From: an uncultured Trueperaceae bacterium
GTDB lineage: Bacteria > Deinococcota > Deinococci > Deinococcales > Trueperaceae
NCBI GenBank assembly: GCA_937873495.1
Contig: CALMXZ010000008.1
Location: 124,001-188,000 of the forward strand
Length of the DNA stretch: 64,000 nt
Direction of reading: 5' to 3'
The stretch's first letter is position 1, and every line of letters starts with the position of its first letter. A program made the position numbers and the translations under genes. The notes below the pieces were generated by a model that saw only the letters and a list, made by a program, of their open reading frames with translations, was not told the origin of the DNA and did no database searches. Below, in pieces: positions 1 through 8,739 of this stretch.

Positions 1-10
1 CGCGAAGTAG
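1..10 (+). CDS. 3-prime end of an upstream gene, probably an ABC substrate-binding protein (partial)
   Basis: The first ten bases can be read as the last codons of a gene ending in TAG at 8-10. It lies directly before a strong hairpin and a DppB-type permease gene. In the two other ABC operons of this window the gene in that position is the substrate-binding protein, so the same is inferred here. Nothing of the protein itself is visible. Confidence 0.3.
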
Positions 11-22
11 GAGCCACGACCG

Positions 23-54
23 GACTGCGAGGGGCCACCACGCCCCTCGCAGTC
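23..54 (+). promoter_or_regulatory. Strong intercistronic hairpin ahead of the permease gene
   Basis: Bases 23-35 pair perfectly with 42-54 (13 bp) around a 6-base loop. No T-run follows, so it is not a canonical intrinsic terminator and downstream transcription can continue. Its position between an upstream coding end and the first permease gene matches the hairpins at 15319-15350 and 29147-29186. A role in stabilising the upstream mRNA or partly attenuating the permease genes is inferred. Confidence 0.6.
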
Positions 55-89
55 GTTCACAAGCCAGTCGCTCATAGGCAAGGACGACC

Positions 90-1046
90 TTGAACCTCAC
101 AACCTTCATCGTCAAACGGGTCCTTGCGGCCGTTCCGCTGCTCTTGGGCATCTCCATCATCCTCTTCGGCGTGCTGCATCTGGCGCCGGGCGGTCCACTC
201 GACGTCTACGCCGACATCCCCGGCGTCAGCCACGAGGCGTTGGAGAACATCAAGCGCGAACTCGGCCTCGACCAACCAGTGCCTGTGCAGTACGTGAAAT
301 GGCTGGGGGCGGCGGTTCGCGGCCAATGGGGTTACAGCATCCGCACAGGTCGGGCGGTAGCCAAGGACATCAGGGAACGGATGCCGGCCACGTTCCTGCT
401 CGGTGGCACGGCGTTCGTACTGGCCCTCGCCGCCGCGCTCCCCCTCGGCGTGCTGAGCGCCGTGCGGCAGTACAGCCTCCTCGACTACACCTTCACGTTC
501 CTATCTTTCATCGGCTTCTCCATGCCGATCTTCTGGCTCGCTCTGATGCTCCAATCGTTGTTCGCCGTTCATTGGCAGTTGCTGCCCTCCGCCGGGATGT
601 ACACGATCGGAGACGGCGGCTTCGCCGACAGGCTCAGACACCTCGCGCTGCCGGCCTCCATCCTGTCCGTCGCGTACATGGCGAGCTGGGGTCGCTTCAC
701 CCGCGCTTCCATGCTGGACGTGTTCGGCCTCGACTACATCCGGACCGCCCGGGCGAAAGGCCTCGGCGAACGCACGGTCATCTACCGTCACGCGCTGCGC
801 AACGCGCTGGTCCCGGTGATCACCATCGTCGCCCTCGACTTCGCCGGCATGATCTCCGGCGCGGTCATCACCGAGACGATCTTCGCCTGGCCCGGCATGG
901 GACGCCTGTTCATCGAGTCCATGAACGGTCGCGACTACCCGGTCCTCATGGCCCTCCTGATGATCGGCTCGTTCGCGTTGGTCGCCATCAACCTGATCAC
1001 CGACATCGTGTACTCGATCGTCGACGCGCGGATCCGCTATGACTGA
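90..1046 (+). CDS. ABC transporter permease, DppB/OppB type
   Basis: Inner-membrane permease of the dipeptide/oligopeptide/nickel family, 318 aa, the usual length. It begins with the typical N-terminal helix (MNLTTFIVKRVLAAVPLLLG). It has about six transmembrane segments and an EAA-type loop near residue 215 (DYIRTARAKGLGERTVIYRH) that contacts the ATPase. The start is a TTG with an AGGA-like site a few bases upstream. It overlaps the next permease by 8 bases. No DppD/DppF ATPase gene is present in the window, so the ATPases are upstream or shared. The substrate cannot be read from the permease; neighbours suggest an amino-sugar, sugar-acid or peptide-like compound. Confidence 0.93.
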   Translation: MNLTTFIVKRVLAAVPLLLGISIILFGVLHLAPGGPLDVYADIPGVSHEALENIKRELGLDQPVPVQYVKWLGAAVRGQWGYSIRTGRAVAKDIRERMPATFLLGGTAFVLALAAALPLGVLSAVRQYSLLDYTFTFLSFIGFSMPIFWLALMLQSLFAVHWQLLPSAGMYTIGDGGFADRLRHLALPASILSVAYMASWGRFTRASMLDVFGLDYIRTARAKGLGERTVIYRHALRNALVPVITIVALDFAGMISGAVITETIFAWPGMGRLFIESMNGRDYPVLMALLMIGSFALVAINLITDIVYSIVDARIRYD

Positions 1047-1911
1047 CCCCTCTGCCGCCATGCAGGACCCCCGTACCCTGCTGGGAGAAGCCTTCAAGCG
1101 CTTCCGCCGGCACAGGCTCGCGGTGGTCAGCCTTGCCCTGTTGGTCGTCTTCTCGCTGGCGGCCGTCCTCGCTCCGTACCTGACCCCTTACACGTTCGAC
1201 GGTCAGGACGTCGCGCTGCTCGGCATGCCGACGCCTCCCAGCCTCGCCCACCCGATGGGAACGGACCATCTCGGCCGGGACAACGCCACGCGCGTGCTCT
1301 ACGGCGCCCGCGTCTCGCTCCTGGTAGGACTCCTGAGCGCCCTGATCGCGACCTTGGTCGGCACGATCGTCGGCGCGCTCGCAGGCTTCTACGGAGGGGC
1401 GACGGACAACGTGCTCATGCGAGCGACGGACGTGGTCCTGTCGATCCCGCTCCTGCCCCTCGTGATCGTCCTGTCGGGCTTCTTGCGGCCCAACCTCTAC
1501 CTCCTGGTCCTGATAATCGGCGTCCTCGGTTGGATGGGAACCGCGCGCCTGGTCAGGAGCCAGTTCCTGTCCTTGCGCGGGCGCGACTTCGTCGAGGCGT
1601 CCCGCGCGCTCGGAGGTTCAGGGATCCGCATCATGTTCCTCCACATGCTCCCCAACGCGCTCGGGCCGATCCTGGTCAGCACGACCTTGTCGGTCGGAGG
1701 CGCCATCCTCCTCGAATCGGCGCTCTCCTTCTTCGGCTTCGGCGTGCAGCCCCCAACGCCGACCTGGGGCAACCTCCTCAACTCCTCGCGGGACTGGCTC
1801 GACATCGCCCCGTGGATAGCCACGTTCCCCGGCCTCTTCATCCTCGTGACCGTGCTGGCCGTCAACTTCCTTGGCGACGGCTTGCGCGACGCGTTCGATC
1901 CACGCATGTGA
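1039..1911 (+). CDS. ABC transporter permease, DppC/OppC type
   Basis: Second permease of the dipeptide/oligopeptide/nickel family, 290 aa. It has the DppC-type N-terminal extension before the first membrane helix (about residue 30) and the segment LAHPMGTDHLGRD that is characteristic of this family. The EAA loop is DFVEASRALGGSGIRIMFLH near residue 185. The ATG lies inside the end of the preceding permease gene, so the two are translationally coupled and should form a heterodimer. It is followed after about 55 bases by catabolic genes on the same strand. Confidence 0.93.
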   Translation: MTDPSAAMQDPRTLLGEAFKRFRRHRLAVVSLALLVVFSLAAVLAPYLTPYTFDGQDVALLGMPTPPSLAHPMGTDHLGRDNATRVLYGARVSLLVGLLSALIATLVGTIVGALAGFYGGATDNVLMRATDVVLSIPLLPLVIVLSGFLRPNLYLLVLIIGVLGWMGTARLVRSQFLSLRGRDFVEASRALGGSGIRIMFLHMLPNALGPILVSTTLSVGGAILLESALSFFGFGVQPPTPTWGNLLNSSRDWLDIAPWIATFPGLFILVTVLAVNFLGDGLRDAFDPRM

Positions 1912-1967
1912 AGCGTCAAGGACGTTCCCGCCACCCCTCGCGGGTCGCGGGACGGAAGGAGTAGTTG

Positions 1968-3065
1968 GTGAAGATACTCATCGTTGGTTCCGGCGCGATC
2001 GGCGGCCTGGCCGGCGCGCACATGACTCGGGCGGGCCACGACGTCACCCTCGTCGACAGGTGGCGAGAGCACGTCGAGGCCATGAACGCGAACGGCCTCA
2101 GGTTCGACGGCATCCGTGGCGAGTTCACCATCCCGGTCAAGGCCATCACCCCCGACGAGCTCCCGAGCCACGTAGCGACCAACGGCCCACTCGAAGCCGT
2201 GCTCATCGCCACCAAGTCCCAGCACACCGAGGGCGCCGTGAGGATGCTCCTGCCGCTGCTCGGCAGCGACACGTTCATCGTCTCCTACCAGAACGGCTTC
2301 AACGAGCCGCTAATCGCCGACCTCCTTGCCGAGGCGGGCATGGGCGGCCCGGAGCGGGTGATGGGGTCGATCCCCAACTACGGCGGCGCGCTGGTCGACC
2401 CGGGTCACATCGAGTTCGTCCACGAGGGCCCCATCCAACTAGGCGAGATGACGAGGCAGCGGACGCCGCGCCTCGCGGAGCTGGCCGAGGCGCTGTCTTC
2501 GCTCACCGAGGTCCAGCTCTCCGACAACATCTGGGGGCAGATCTGGGCGAAGGAGGTCTACTCGCAGCAAGTCGTCTTCAGCGCGTTGGCGAACGCGCGG
2601 ATCCACGAGACCCTCGGCGTGGAGAGGTACGCGCGCTTGGCCGGCGCGGTGGTAAGGGAGGCCCTCGAGATCGCGGAGGCGTGCGGCATAACGGTCGAGG
2701 CGTTCGACTTCTTCGACCCGGCGAACTACAAGCCCGCCACCGCCTCGGACACCCGCCGCCTCATCGCCAACATCGACCACGCCATCTGGCTTCTGAAGAA
2801 GGACCAGAAGCCGTCCGAGCACGTGTTCAAGAAGCAGGGCTCGGGGATCTGGTGGGACATCGTGTACCGCAAGCGCGCCTCCGAGGTCGGCTCCATGAGC
2901 GGGGCGCTGGTGGAGTACGGGAAGGGCGCGGGGGCGGACACGCGCCTCGTGGAGAAGCTCGCCGGCATGATCCTGGAGATCGAGGCAGGCGACCGGGAAC
3001 TCGGCTTCCATAACTACGACGAGCTGGAAGCCTACGTCCGCAGCATCGGCAAGGAGCTGCCATGA
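1968..3065 (+). CDS. 2-dehydropantoate 2-reductase (ApbA/PanE) family oxidoreductase
   Basis: NAD(P)-binding reductase of the ketopantoate reductase family, about 365 aa, somewhat longer than classical PanE (about 300). The N-terminus has a Rossmann motif (ILIVGSGAIGGLAGAHM), and the mid-protein segment IWGQIWAKEVYSQ corresponds to the family's conserved Lys region. TTG at 1965 and GTG at 1968 are both possible. The GGAAGGAG site at 1954-1961 is spaced better for the GTG. It sits in a catabolic operon with permeases, a DapA-family enzyme and Gfo/Idh proteins, so a role in degrading an imported compound is more likely than pantothenate synthesis. The substrate is unknown. Confidence 0.88.
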   Translation: MKILIVGSGAIGGLAGAHMTRAGHDVTLVDRWREHVEAMNANGLRFDGIRGEFTIPVKAITPDELPSHVATNGPLEAVLIATKSQHTEGAVRMLLPLLGSDTFIVSYQNGFNEPLIADLLAEAGMGGPERVMGSIPNYGGALVDPGHIEFVHEGPIQLGEMTRQRTPRLAELAEALSSLTEVQLSDNIWGQIWAKEVYSQQVVFSALANARIHETLGVERYARLAGAVVREALEIAEACGITVEAFDFFDPANYKPATASDTRRLIANIDHAIWLLKKDQKPSEHVFKKQGSGIWWDIVYRKRASEVGSMSGALVEYGKGAGADTRLVEKLAGMILEIEAGDRELGFHNYDELEAYVRSIGKELP

Positions 3066-4186
3066 GCGCGAAGCGACTCGGGGTCGGCGTCCTGGGTGCC
3101 CACGCCTGGGCCGAGAAGGCGCACTTGCCCGGCTACGCCGCCTACGACCGGGCCCGGTTGGTCGCCATCTGCGACGTGGTGCCGGAGCGCGCCATGGCGT
3201 TGGCGGAGCAGTTCGGCGTCCAACGCGTCTACTCCGACCCGGCCGAGTTGATCGCCGACCCGGAAGTGGAACTGGTCGACGTCTGCACGCCGACGGACAC
3301 CCACCTGCCACTGAGCCTCGCCGCGATAGCGGCCGGCAAGCACGTGCTGTCCGAGAAGCCGCTCGCACGCGATGCGCGCGACGCCTTCGCCGCCGCGGCC
3401 GCGGCCTCGCAAGCCGGCGTGCGCACCAAGCTCGGCTTCACGTTCCGTTACTCGCCGGCCGTCAGGCAGCTGAAACGGTGGATCGACGACGGCACCTTGG
3501 GCGAGATCTTCCACGTGCACGGCTTCGAACAGAACAGCCAGTTCCTCGACCCTGACTTCCCCATCCGGCAGGTGGAGCCCGGGGCAGACTGGAACTCCCT
3601 CATGCCGTCGAGCATCGTCGGCTACGGGTCGCACCTGCTCGACCTGATGCGCTGGTGCGCCGGCGAGTTCAGCAGCGTAGCCGCTACGATGCGCAACTTC
3701 ATCCCTGAGCGCGTCGTGCGCGGCCACGAGGGCCGGCGGCGGATCGGTATCGAGGACGGCACCGTCGCCACCGTGGAGTTCGAGAGCGGAGCACACGGCG
3801 TGCTGCAGACCTCCTACATAGCGGTAGGCAACTACCCCGGGGTCGAGCTGCGCGTGTACGGCTCCAAGGGCGCTGCCGTCGCGCGCCTGATAAGCGAGTT
3901 CGGCGTCGCCGAAACGCTCCACTTCGCGACGCCGGACGCCGTCGAGTTCGTGAAGGTCGACCTGCCGGCCAGCTCGTTGCCGCCTGGCACCACCCTCGGC
4001 ACGCCCTGGCCGGAGCTCTACTACCGCAACCTCGTGCGCCACTTCGTCGACGAGATCCTGGACGGCTCGCCGCCGGAATGCACGTTCCTGGACGGCGCCA
4101 GGAGCCAGGAGCTCGTCAACGCCATCGTCCTGGCCAGCGCGGAGCGGCGTTGGGTCGACCTGCCGCTCTACGCCGCGGCGGAGTAG
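3062..4186 (+). CDS. Gfo/Idh/MocA family oxidoreductase
   Basis: Probable NAD(P)-dependent sugar or cyclitol dehydrogenase, 374 aa. The Rossmann domain starts with LGVGVLGAHAWAEKAHLPGY. The conserved EKPLARD motif (near residue 99) supplies the catalytic Lys, and the C-terminal GFO_IDH_MocA domain includes GYGSHLLDLMRW. The nucleotide motif GVLGAHAW departs from the usual GxGxxG. The ATG overlaps the stop of the preceding gene (ATGA), so the two are translationally coupled. The substrate is unknown; family members oxidise or epimerise ring carbons of sugars and sugar acids. Confidence 0.92.
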   Translation: MSAKRLGVGVLGAHAWAEKAHLPGYAAYDRARLVAICDVVPERAMALAEQFGVQRVYSDPAELIADPEVELVDVCTPTDTHLPLSLAAIAAGKHVLSEKPLARDARDAFAAAAAASQAGVRTKLGFTFRYSPAVRQLKRWIDDGTLGEIFHVHGFEQNSQFLDPDFPIRQVEPGADWNSLMPSSIVGYGSHLLDLMRWCAGEFSSVAATMRNFIPERVVRGHEGRRRIGIEDGTVATVEFESGAHGVLQTSYIAVGNYPGVELRVYGSKGAAVARLISEFGVAETLHFATPDAVEFVKVDLPASSLPPGTTLGTPWPELYYRNLVRHFVDEILDGSPPECTFLDGARSQELVNAIVLASAERRWVDLPLYAAAE

Positions 4187-4188
4187 CC

Positions 4189-5799
4189 GTGCTGGAAGGC
4201 CTCACGCGGCGCTTCCTCGACCTCCATCTGGCCATGCACCCGGTGGACGCCACGTTCATGGGCTTCGAGGACCGCGATCACGAGCTCCCCCCGGCCGGCA
4301 CCGAAGCGTTGGAGCTGGAGTCGTCGGAACTGGCCTCGCTGGCGCTCGAGCTGGGGCGGCTGCCGCAGGAGGGCACGGCCGCAGGCCGGATCGCGCGCGC
4401 GGCCCTGCATGGGGCCGTCCACCACGCCCTACGCGAGAACGAGCTACGCCCTCGCCTCCTGAACCCCGCCTGGTACACGGGCGAGGCCGCGTTCGGTCTC
4501 GTCTCGCTGCTCCTCAGGGCGCCGTCCGCCCATGAAGGCGCCGCCCTCAGGCAGCGCGTCGAGGCGCTGCCTGCGTTCCTCGCCGCGGGGCGGGCGCGGC
4601 TGGCGGGCGCCGCCTCCCCGGTCGACTGGGTGGAGCGGGCGCGGCTCGAGGCGCAGGCGCTCACACGCCTGCTGGAGCGCGGGCTTCCCCTTCACGCTCT
4701 GGCCGGCTCCGTGACCCCGGAAACGCTGGCGGCCGCGAGCACGGCGCTGACGAGCTTCGTCGCCGCCCTGCGACCAACGGAGGAGGCGAACCCGGCGGCG
4801 CCACACGGCTACCTCGACTTCCTCTTCGCCGAGGTCCATCAGCTACCGCTGTCGGTGACGGAGGCAGAGGAGCTGGCCGTGGAGGGGTTCGAACGCGCCA
4901 AGGCCGCACTGGAGGCGAAAGCGCGCGCGGCCGGCTCCGCCGAGCCTTGGCAAGCGCAACTGGCCGGGCTCGAGAAGAGCCACCCGCCCCTGTCAGGGGT
5001 GGTCGCTACCTACGCCGACATGCACGACGAAGCGCTTGCGCAGGCGGAGCGCGCCGGCCTCGTCACGCCCGCGCTCGAGTACGGGCTGCGGTTCGCCCAC
5101 CTGCCGGAGTGGGCGCGGGGCGTCGCCCACGACCTCTACTTCCTCTTCTACCGGTCGCCGGCGGCGCAGAGCCCCGGCACTGCCAGCCAGTACTGGGTGT
5201 TCCCTCCCGGACCGGACATCGACGCCTACCTGCGGAGCCAGAGCTACGCGACCATCAAGAGCACGCACGCCGTTCACCACGGCTCGATCGGGCATCACAC
5301 GCAGAACGCGCGCGCCAGGGAGTCGGCCGTGACGCTGGGGAGGCTGGCCGGCACGGACTGCGCGTCCGGGATCGCCATGCTGTCCGGCGGCACGCTCATA
5401 GAGGGCTGGGCCTGTTACTCGCAAGAGTTGCTGCTCGAGGCGAACGGCTTCTACACGCCCGCGGAGGAGCTGTTGCTGGCGCACGCCGAGCTCAGGAACA
5501 CCGCCATGTGTCTCGCCGACATCAGGCTCCACACGGGAGCATGGGACCTGGCGCGGATGCGCGCCTTCTACGAGGACGAGGTCGGGATCGCGCCGGGACG
5601 CGCCTGGACGGAGACGACCAGGAACTCCATGTGGCCGAGCACCAGGGCCATGTACTGGCTCGGCACGCGGGCCATCAGACAGTTCCGGCGCGAGCTCGGG
5701 GGCGAACCGCGGCGGTTCCACGACGACCTGCTGTCGTTCGGCTCCGTCCCCGTCCACCGCGTCGGCGAGGAGCTGTTACGCGCGAAGGAGAGAGCATGA
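4189..5799 (+). CDS. DUF885 family protein (peptidase-like) with altered metal motif
   Basis: Protein of about 536 aa resembling the DUF885 family, whose canonical members carry an HExxPGHH-like metal-binding segment. Recognisable here are GSIGHHTQ, EGWACYSQELLLEANGFY and the C-terminal FHDDLLSFGSVPVHRVGEELL. The equivalent of the family HE pair reads His363-His364 (AVHHGSIGHH), so the expected catalytic Glu appears replaced by His. The GTG at 4189, just after the previous stop, is chosen as start; an open frame extends upstream but overlaps the Gfo/Idh gene. The stop overlaps the next ATG. It may be a variant hydrolase or lyase acting on the operon's substrate. Family assignment is good, activity unknown. 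Confidence 0.82.
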   Translation: MLEGLTRRFLDLHLAMHPVDATFMGFEDRDHELPPAGTEALELESSELASLALELGRLPQEGTAAGRIARAALHGAVHHALRENELRPRLLNPAWYTGEAAFGLVSLLLRAPSAHEGAALRQRVEALPAFLAAGRARLAGAASPVDWVERARLEAQALTRLLERGLPLHALAGSVTPETLAAASTALTSFVAALRPTEEANPAAPHGYLDFLFAEVHQLPLSVTEAEELAVEGFERAKAALEAKARAAGSAEPWQAQLAGLEKSHPPLSGVVATYADMHDEALAQAERAGLVTPALEYGLRFAHLPEWARGVAHDLYFLFYRSPAAQSPGTASQYWVFPPGPDIDAYLRSQSYATIKSTHAVHHGSIGHHTQNARARESAVTLGRLAGTDCASGIAMLSGGTLIEGWACYSQELLLEANGFYTPAEELLLAHAELRNTAMCLADIRLHTGAWDLARMRAFYEDEVGIAPGRAWTETTRNSMWPSTRAMYWLGTRAIRQFRRELGGEPRRFHDDLLSFGSVPVHRVGEELLRAKERA

Positions 5800-6680
5800 C
5801 CAGGTTCGGTGGCGTCCACACCATCATGCCGACGCCGTTCACGGATGACGGCGCACTCGACCTGCCCAGCCTCGAGACCCTGACCGAGTTCCTGATCGGT
5901 CTGGGGGTCGACGGCCTCGTGGTGTTGGGCGTCCTGGGAGAGGCGCCCAAGCTCTCCCAGCGAGAGCAGGACGAGGTGATGACGACGACCGTGCGGGCCG
6001 CGGCAGGGCGGGTGCCCGTGTTCGCCGGCGCCGGCGCCGGAGGTACCGACCTCGCCGTCGAACGGGCCAGGAACGCCGTAGCGCACGGAGCGTCCGGGCT
6101 GCTGGTCGCACCGCCGCCGGTGCAGAACGACGCCGTCATCTACGAGTACTACCGGCGCGTCGACGCGGCCGTCGACAGCCCGCTGATCCTGCACGACTAC
6201 CCGGCCGCGACGGGCGTGAGCATGACGGTGCCGTTGGTGGCTCGGCTGCACGCCGAGCTGCGCAACGTGAGCGTGATCAAGCTCGAGGACACGCCGAGCG
6301 TCACGAAGGTCTCGGCGCTGCGCGCCCTCGGGTCCGACATCGCCATCGTGGGCGGGCTCGGCGGGCTCTACTTCCTCGAAGAGCTGGAGCGGGGGGCCGA
6401 CGGCATCATGACCGGCTTCTCGTACCCCGAGGTGCTCGTCTCCGTCTACCGGGCGTTCACGGGCGGCGACAGCGCTGCGGCACGCCGCGCCTTCTACGAG
6501 GCCTGCCCGCTCCTGCGCTACGAGTTCCAGCCCGGCATCGGGCTCGCCCTGCGCAAGGAGCTGTACCGCTCACGTGGTGCCATCGAGAGCGCCTACGTGA
6601 GGCACCCGGGTGCGCAGATCGACCCCGTCGCCCGACGCGAGCTCGCCAACGTGATCGCGCATGTCTGGCCGAACGGCTGA
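5796..6680 (+). CDS. DapA family aldolase/lyase (dihydrodipicolinate synthase/N-acetylneuraminate lyase family)
   Basis: TIM-barrel class I aldolase of 294 aa. The Schiff-base Lys is Lys162 (VIKLEDT) and the catalytic Tyr is Tyr135 (LHDYPA), at the positions normal for this family. The first loop reads GVLGEAPKLS where DapA has the GTTGES-type pyruvate-binding motif, so this is unlikely to be the biosynthetic DapA. The ATG at 5796 is preceded by AAGGAGAG and overlaps the previous stop. In this operon it probably cleaves or dehydrates a keto acid produced by the neighbouring dehydrogenases. The exact substrate is not determinable. Confidence 0.92.
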   Translation: MTRFGGVHTIMPTPFTDDGALDLPSLETLTEFLIGLGVDGLVVLGVLGEAPKLSQREQDEVMTTTVRAAAGRVPVFAGAGAGGTDLAVERARNAVAHGASGLLVAPPPVQNDAVIYEYYRRVDAAVDSPLILHDYPAATGVSMTVPLVARLHAELRNVSVIKLEDTPSVTKVSALRALGSDIAIVGGLGGLYFLEELERGADGIMTGFSYPEVLVSVYRAFTGGDSAAARRAFYEACPLLRYEFQPGIGLALRKELYRSRGAIESAYVRHPGAQIDPVARRELANVIAHVWPNG

Positions 6681-6684
6681 CGGC

Positions 6685-7686
6685 ATGCGCATGGCTCCGG
6701 TCCGTTGGGGGGTGCTCGGCACGGCCAACATCGGGGCGAAAGCCGTGGCGCCGGCCATCGCCGGCTCCGCGAACGGCCGGCTGCTCGCGGTCGCAAGCCG
6801 GAGCGCCGCCAAGGCCGCGCGGTACGCGGAGGCCCTCGGCATAGAGCGCCACTACGGGTCGTATCAGGCCTTGCTGGACGACCATGACGTCGACGCCGTC
6901 TACGTCCCGCTGCCGAACAGCCTCCACCTCGAATGGACCGTCAAGGCGCTCCAGGCGGGCAAACACGTGCTGTGCGAGAAGCCGCTCGCCCTATCGGCCG
7001 CGGAGTGCCTGCGCATGCACGAAGCGGCGCGGCTCTCGGGACGCGTGCTCATGGAGGCGTTCATGTACCGCTTCCACCCCCGCATGGCTCAAGCCCGCGC
7101 GCTCGTCGCCAGCGGGCGGCTCGGGACCGTACGCCTCATCCGCGCCGCCTTCGGCTTCACCGTGACCGACCCGGCCAACATCCGCCTGAGGCCGGAGCTG
7201 GGCGGCGGCGCGCTGATGGACGTCGGCTGCTACTGCGTCGACGTCGCCCGCCTACTCCTCGCCGCCGAGCCCGATGAAGCCGAGGCGCGCGCCGTGTGGT
7301 CTGACTCCGGCGTCGACGTCCACCTCTTCGGGCAGCTCGGGTTCGCGGGCGCGTACCTGCGTTTCGACTGCTCGCTCGACACGGTGCGCCAGGAGTTCGT
7401 CGAGGTCGTCGGGACCGAGGGCCGGTTGCGGTTGGACAAGGCGTTCCTACCCGGCACGGCGGCGACCGCCATCGACCTGGTCACGCGGGCGGAGGGCGAG
7501 GTGACGATCGCCGTGCCAGGCGTGGACGAGTACCAACTGATGGTCGAGCGTTTCGCCGGCGCGGTGCTCGCGGGAAGCGGCCCGGCCTACACGGCGCGCC
7601 ACGCGGCCGCCGGCATGGCCGCGCTGGAGGCGCTCTACGCGTCGGCCCGCTCCGGGGGCGAACGCGTGCCGGTCGCGGTCATCTAG
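6685..7686 (+). CDS. Gfo/Idh/MocA family oxidoreductase
   Basis: Second dehydrogenase of the operon, about 333 aa. It has an N-terminal Rossmann motif (RWGVLGTANIGAKAV), the catalytic EKPLALS motif, and MEAFMYRFHP, which is typical of the glucose-fructose oxidoreductase/xylose-dehydrogenase-like subgroup. ATG codons at 6661, 6685 and 6691 are all in frame; 6685 is chosen because it starts just past the previous stop. None has a strong ribosome-binding site. It is the last gene of the plus-strand operon, and the next gene is convergent. It differs clearly from the Gfo/Idh protein at 3062. Confidence 0.9.
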   Translation: MRMAPVRWGVLGTANIGAKAVAPAIAGSANGRLLAVASRSAAKAARYAEALGIERHYGSYQALLDDHDVDAVYVPLPNSLHLEWTVKALQAGKHVLCEKPLALSAAECLRMHEAARLSGRVLMEAFMYRFHPRMAQARALVASGRLGTVRLIRAAFGFTVTDPANIRLRPELGGGALMDVGCYCVDVARLLLAAEPDEAEARAVWSDSGVDVHLFGQLGFAGAYLRFDCSLDTVRQEFVEVVGTEGRLRLDKAFLPGTAATAIDLVTRAEGEVTIAVPGVDEYQLMVERFAGAVLAGSGPAYTARHAAAGMAALEALYASARSGGERVPVAVI

Positions 7687-7769
7687 CGGCGAGACCGGGC
7701 CGCACTCCACGCTCGGCCCCCGAAGCGCGGGGGTAGCGCCCCCTCGCCGGCCACGCTCCCTTCGCCCGC

Positions 7770-8714
7770 CTACGTCCCCTCCAGCCACCCCACCTCGGCC
7801 GCCGCGAGCCGCCGCTCCGCCAAGGCTCGTAGCTCGCGGTACTCGTCGCCCGAGCGGCACCCCACGATGGCGTGTGTGTCGAAGGGCTGGCTGAGCACGT
7901 ACAGGAGGGCGACCTGCGGCGCGCTCAACCCCAGCCGCGCGCCGAGCTCGGCCGCCCGCGCGCGGCGCGCGGCGTTGGCCCGTGTGTCGAACACCCTGAC
8001 GGCTTCGTTCAAGCCGACCGCCGTCGTGGCGCCGGGCTCGGGGGCGACGAAGTAGCCCATGGCCAGGCTCGACCAGGCGAGGACGGGCAGGCCGGCCGCC
8101 GCGTAGAAGGCGCGCTCGGCGGTGCCGTCCGGACCGGAGACGCTCACGCAGCCCGGCCAGGGCGACTCGGTCGGCACCGCGAGGCTGAAGTGCGGGCTGC
8201 TGGCGCGGACCGGCTCGTAACCGTTGGCCTCGGCGTACTCGTTCGCGGCGGCGATGCGCTCCGAGCGCCAGTTCGACAGGCCGTATGCGCTCACGAGACC
8301 GCGCGCCTTGAGGCCATGCAGCACGTCGACGACCTCGCCGACCGGCACGCTCTCGTCGTCGCGGTGCAACAGGTAGAGCTCGACGAAGCCGCAACCGAGG
8401 CGTTCTAGCGAGCCGGTCACGTCGGCCTCGATGTCTGCCCTCGTCACGCGGCCGCGGCCGCCGTACGGATGGGCGCCCTTCGTGATGATGAAGAGGTCGT
8501 CGCGGTTGCCGCGCTCCGCCAGCCAGTTCCCGAAGAGGGCTTCGCTCTTCCCGCCGCCATAGTTCTCGGCCAGGTCGAAGGTCGTGGCTCCCGCGGCCAC
8601 CACGTCGTCGAGGAGCGCGTTCGCCTGCGCCTGCGCGAGGGGTGAGAGTTGGGCGGTGCCCTGGATGATGCGATCGGCGCTCTTGCCGTTCACGACGAGG
8701 CTCATGCGCACCAC
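7770..8714 (-). CDS. Aldo/keto reductase
   Basis: NAD(P)H-dependent aldo/keto reductase, 314 aa, expected length. The tetrad is visible: Asp and Tyr in TTFDLAENYG, Lys in IITKGAHPY, and His in LYLLHRDDE. The C-terminal part has the cofactor-binding region ending in AIVGCRSGDEYRELRAL. The GTG at 8714 has GGAGA seven bases upstream; an ATG three codons inside is also possible. It follows the IolE-like isomerase gene by 25 bases and is probably co-transcribed from the divergent LacI-controlled region. It is likely to act on a carbohydrate intermediate. Confidence 0.92.
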   Translation of the reverse strand: MVRMSLVVNGKSADRIIQGTAQLSPLAQAQANALLDDVVAAGATTFDLAENYGGGKSEALFGNWLAERGNRDDLFIITKGAHPYGGRGRVTRADIEADVTGSLERLGCGFVELYLLHRDDESVPVGEVVDVLHGLKARGLVSAYGLSNWRSERIAAANEYAEANGYEPVRASSPHFSLAVPTESPWPGCVSVSGPDGTAERAFYAAAGLPVLAWSSLAMGYFVAPEPGATTAVGLNEAVRVFDTRANAARRARAAELGARLGLSAPQVALLYVLSQPFDTHAIVGCRSGDEYRELRALAERRLAAAEVGWLEGT

Positions 8715-8739
8715 CCCGCGGTCTCCGGGCCAAGGCGCC

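Noticed and set aside
5796-6680. Annotation as biosynthetic dapA
   Set aside because: The pyruvate-binding loop differs from DapA and the gene sits in a transport/catabolic operon.
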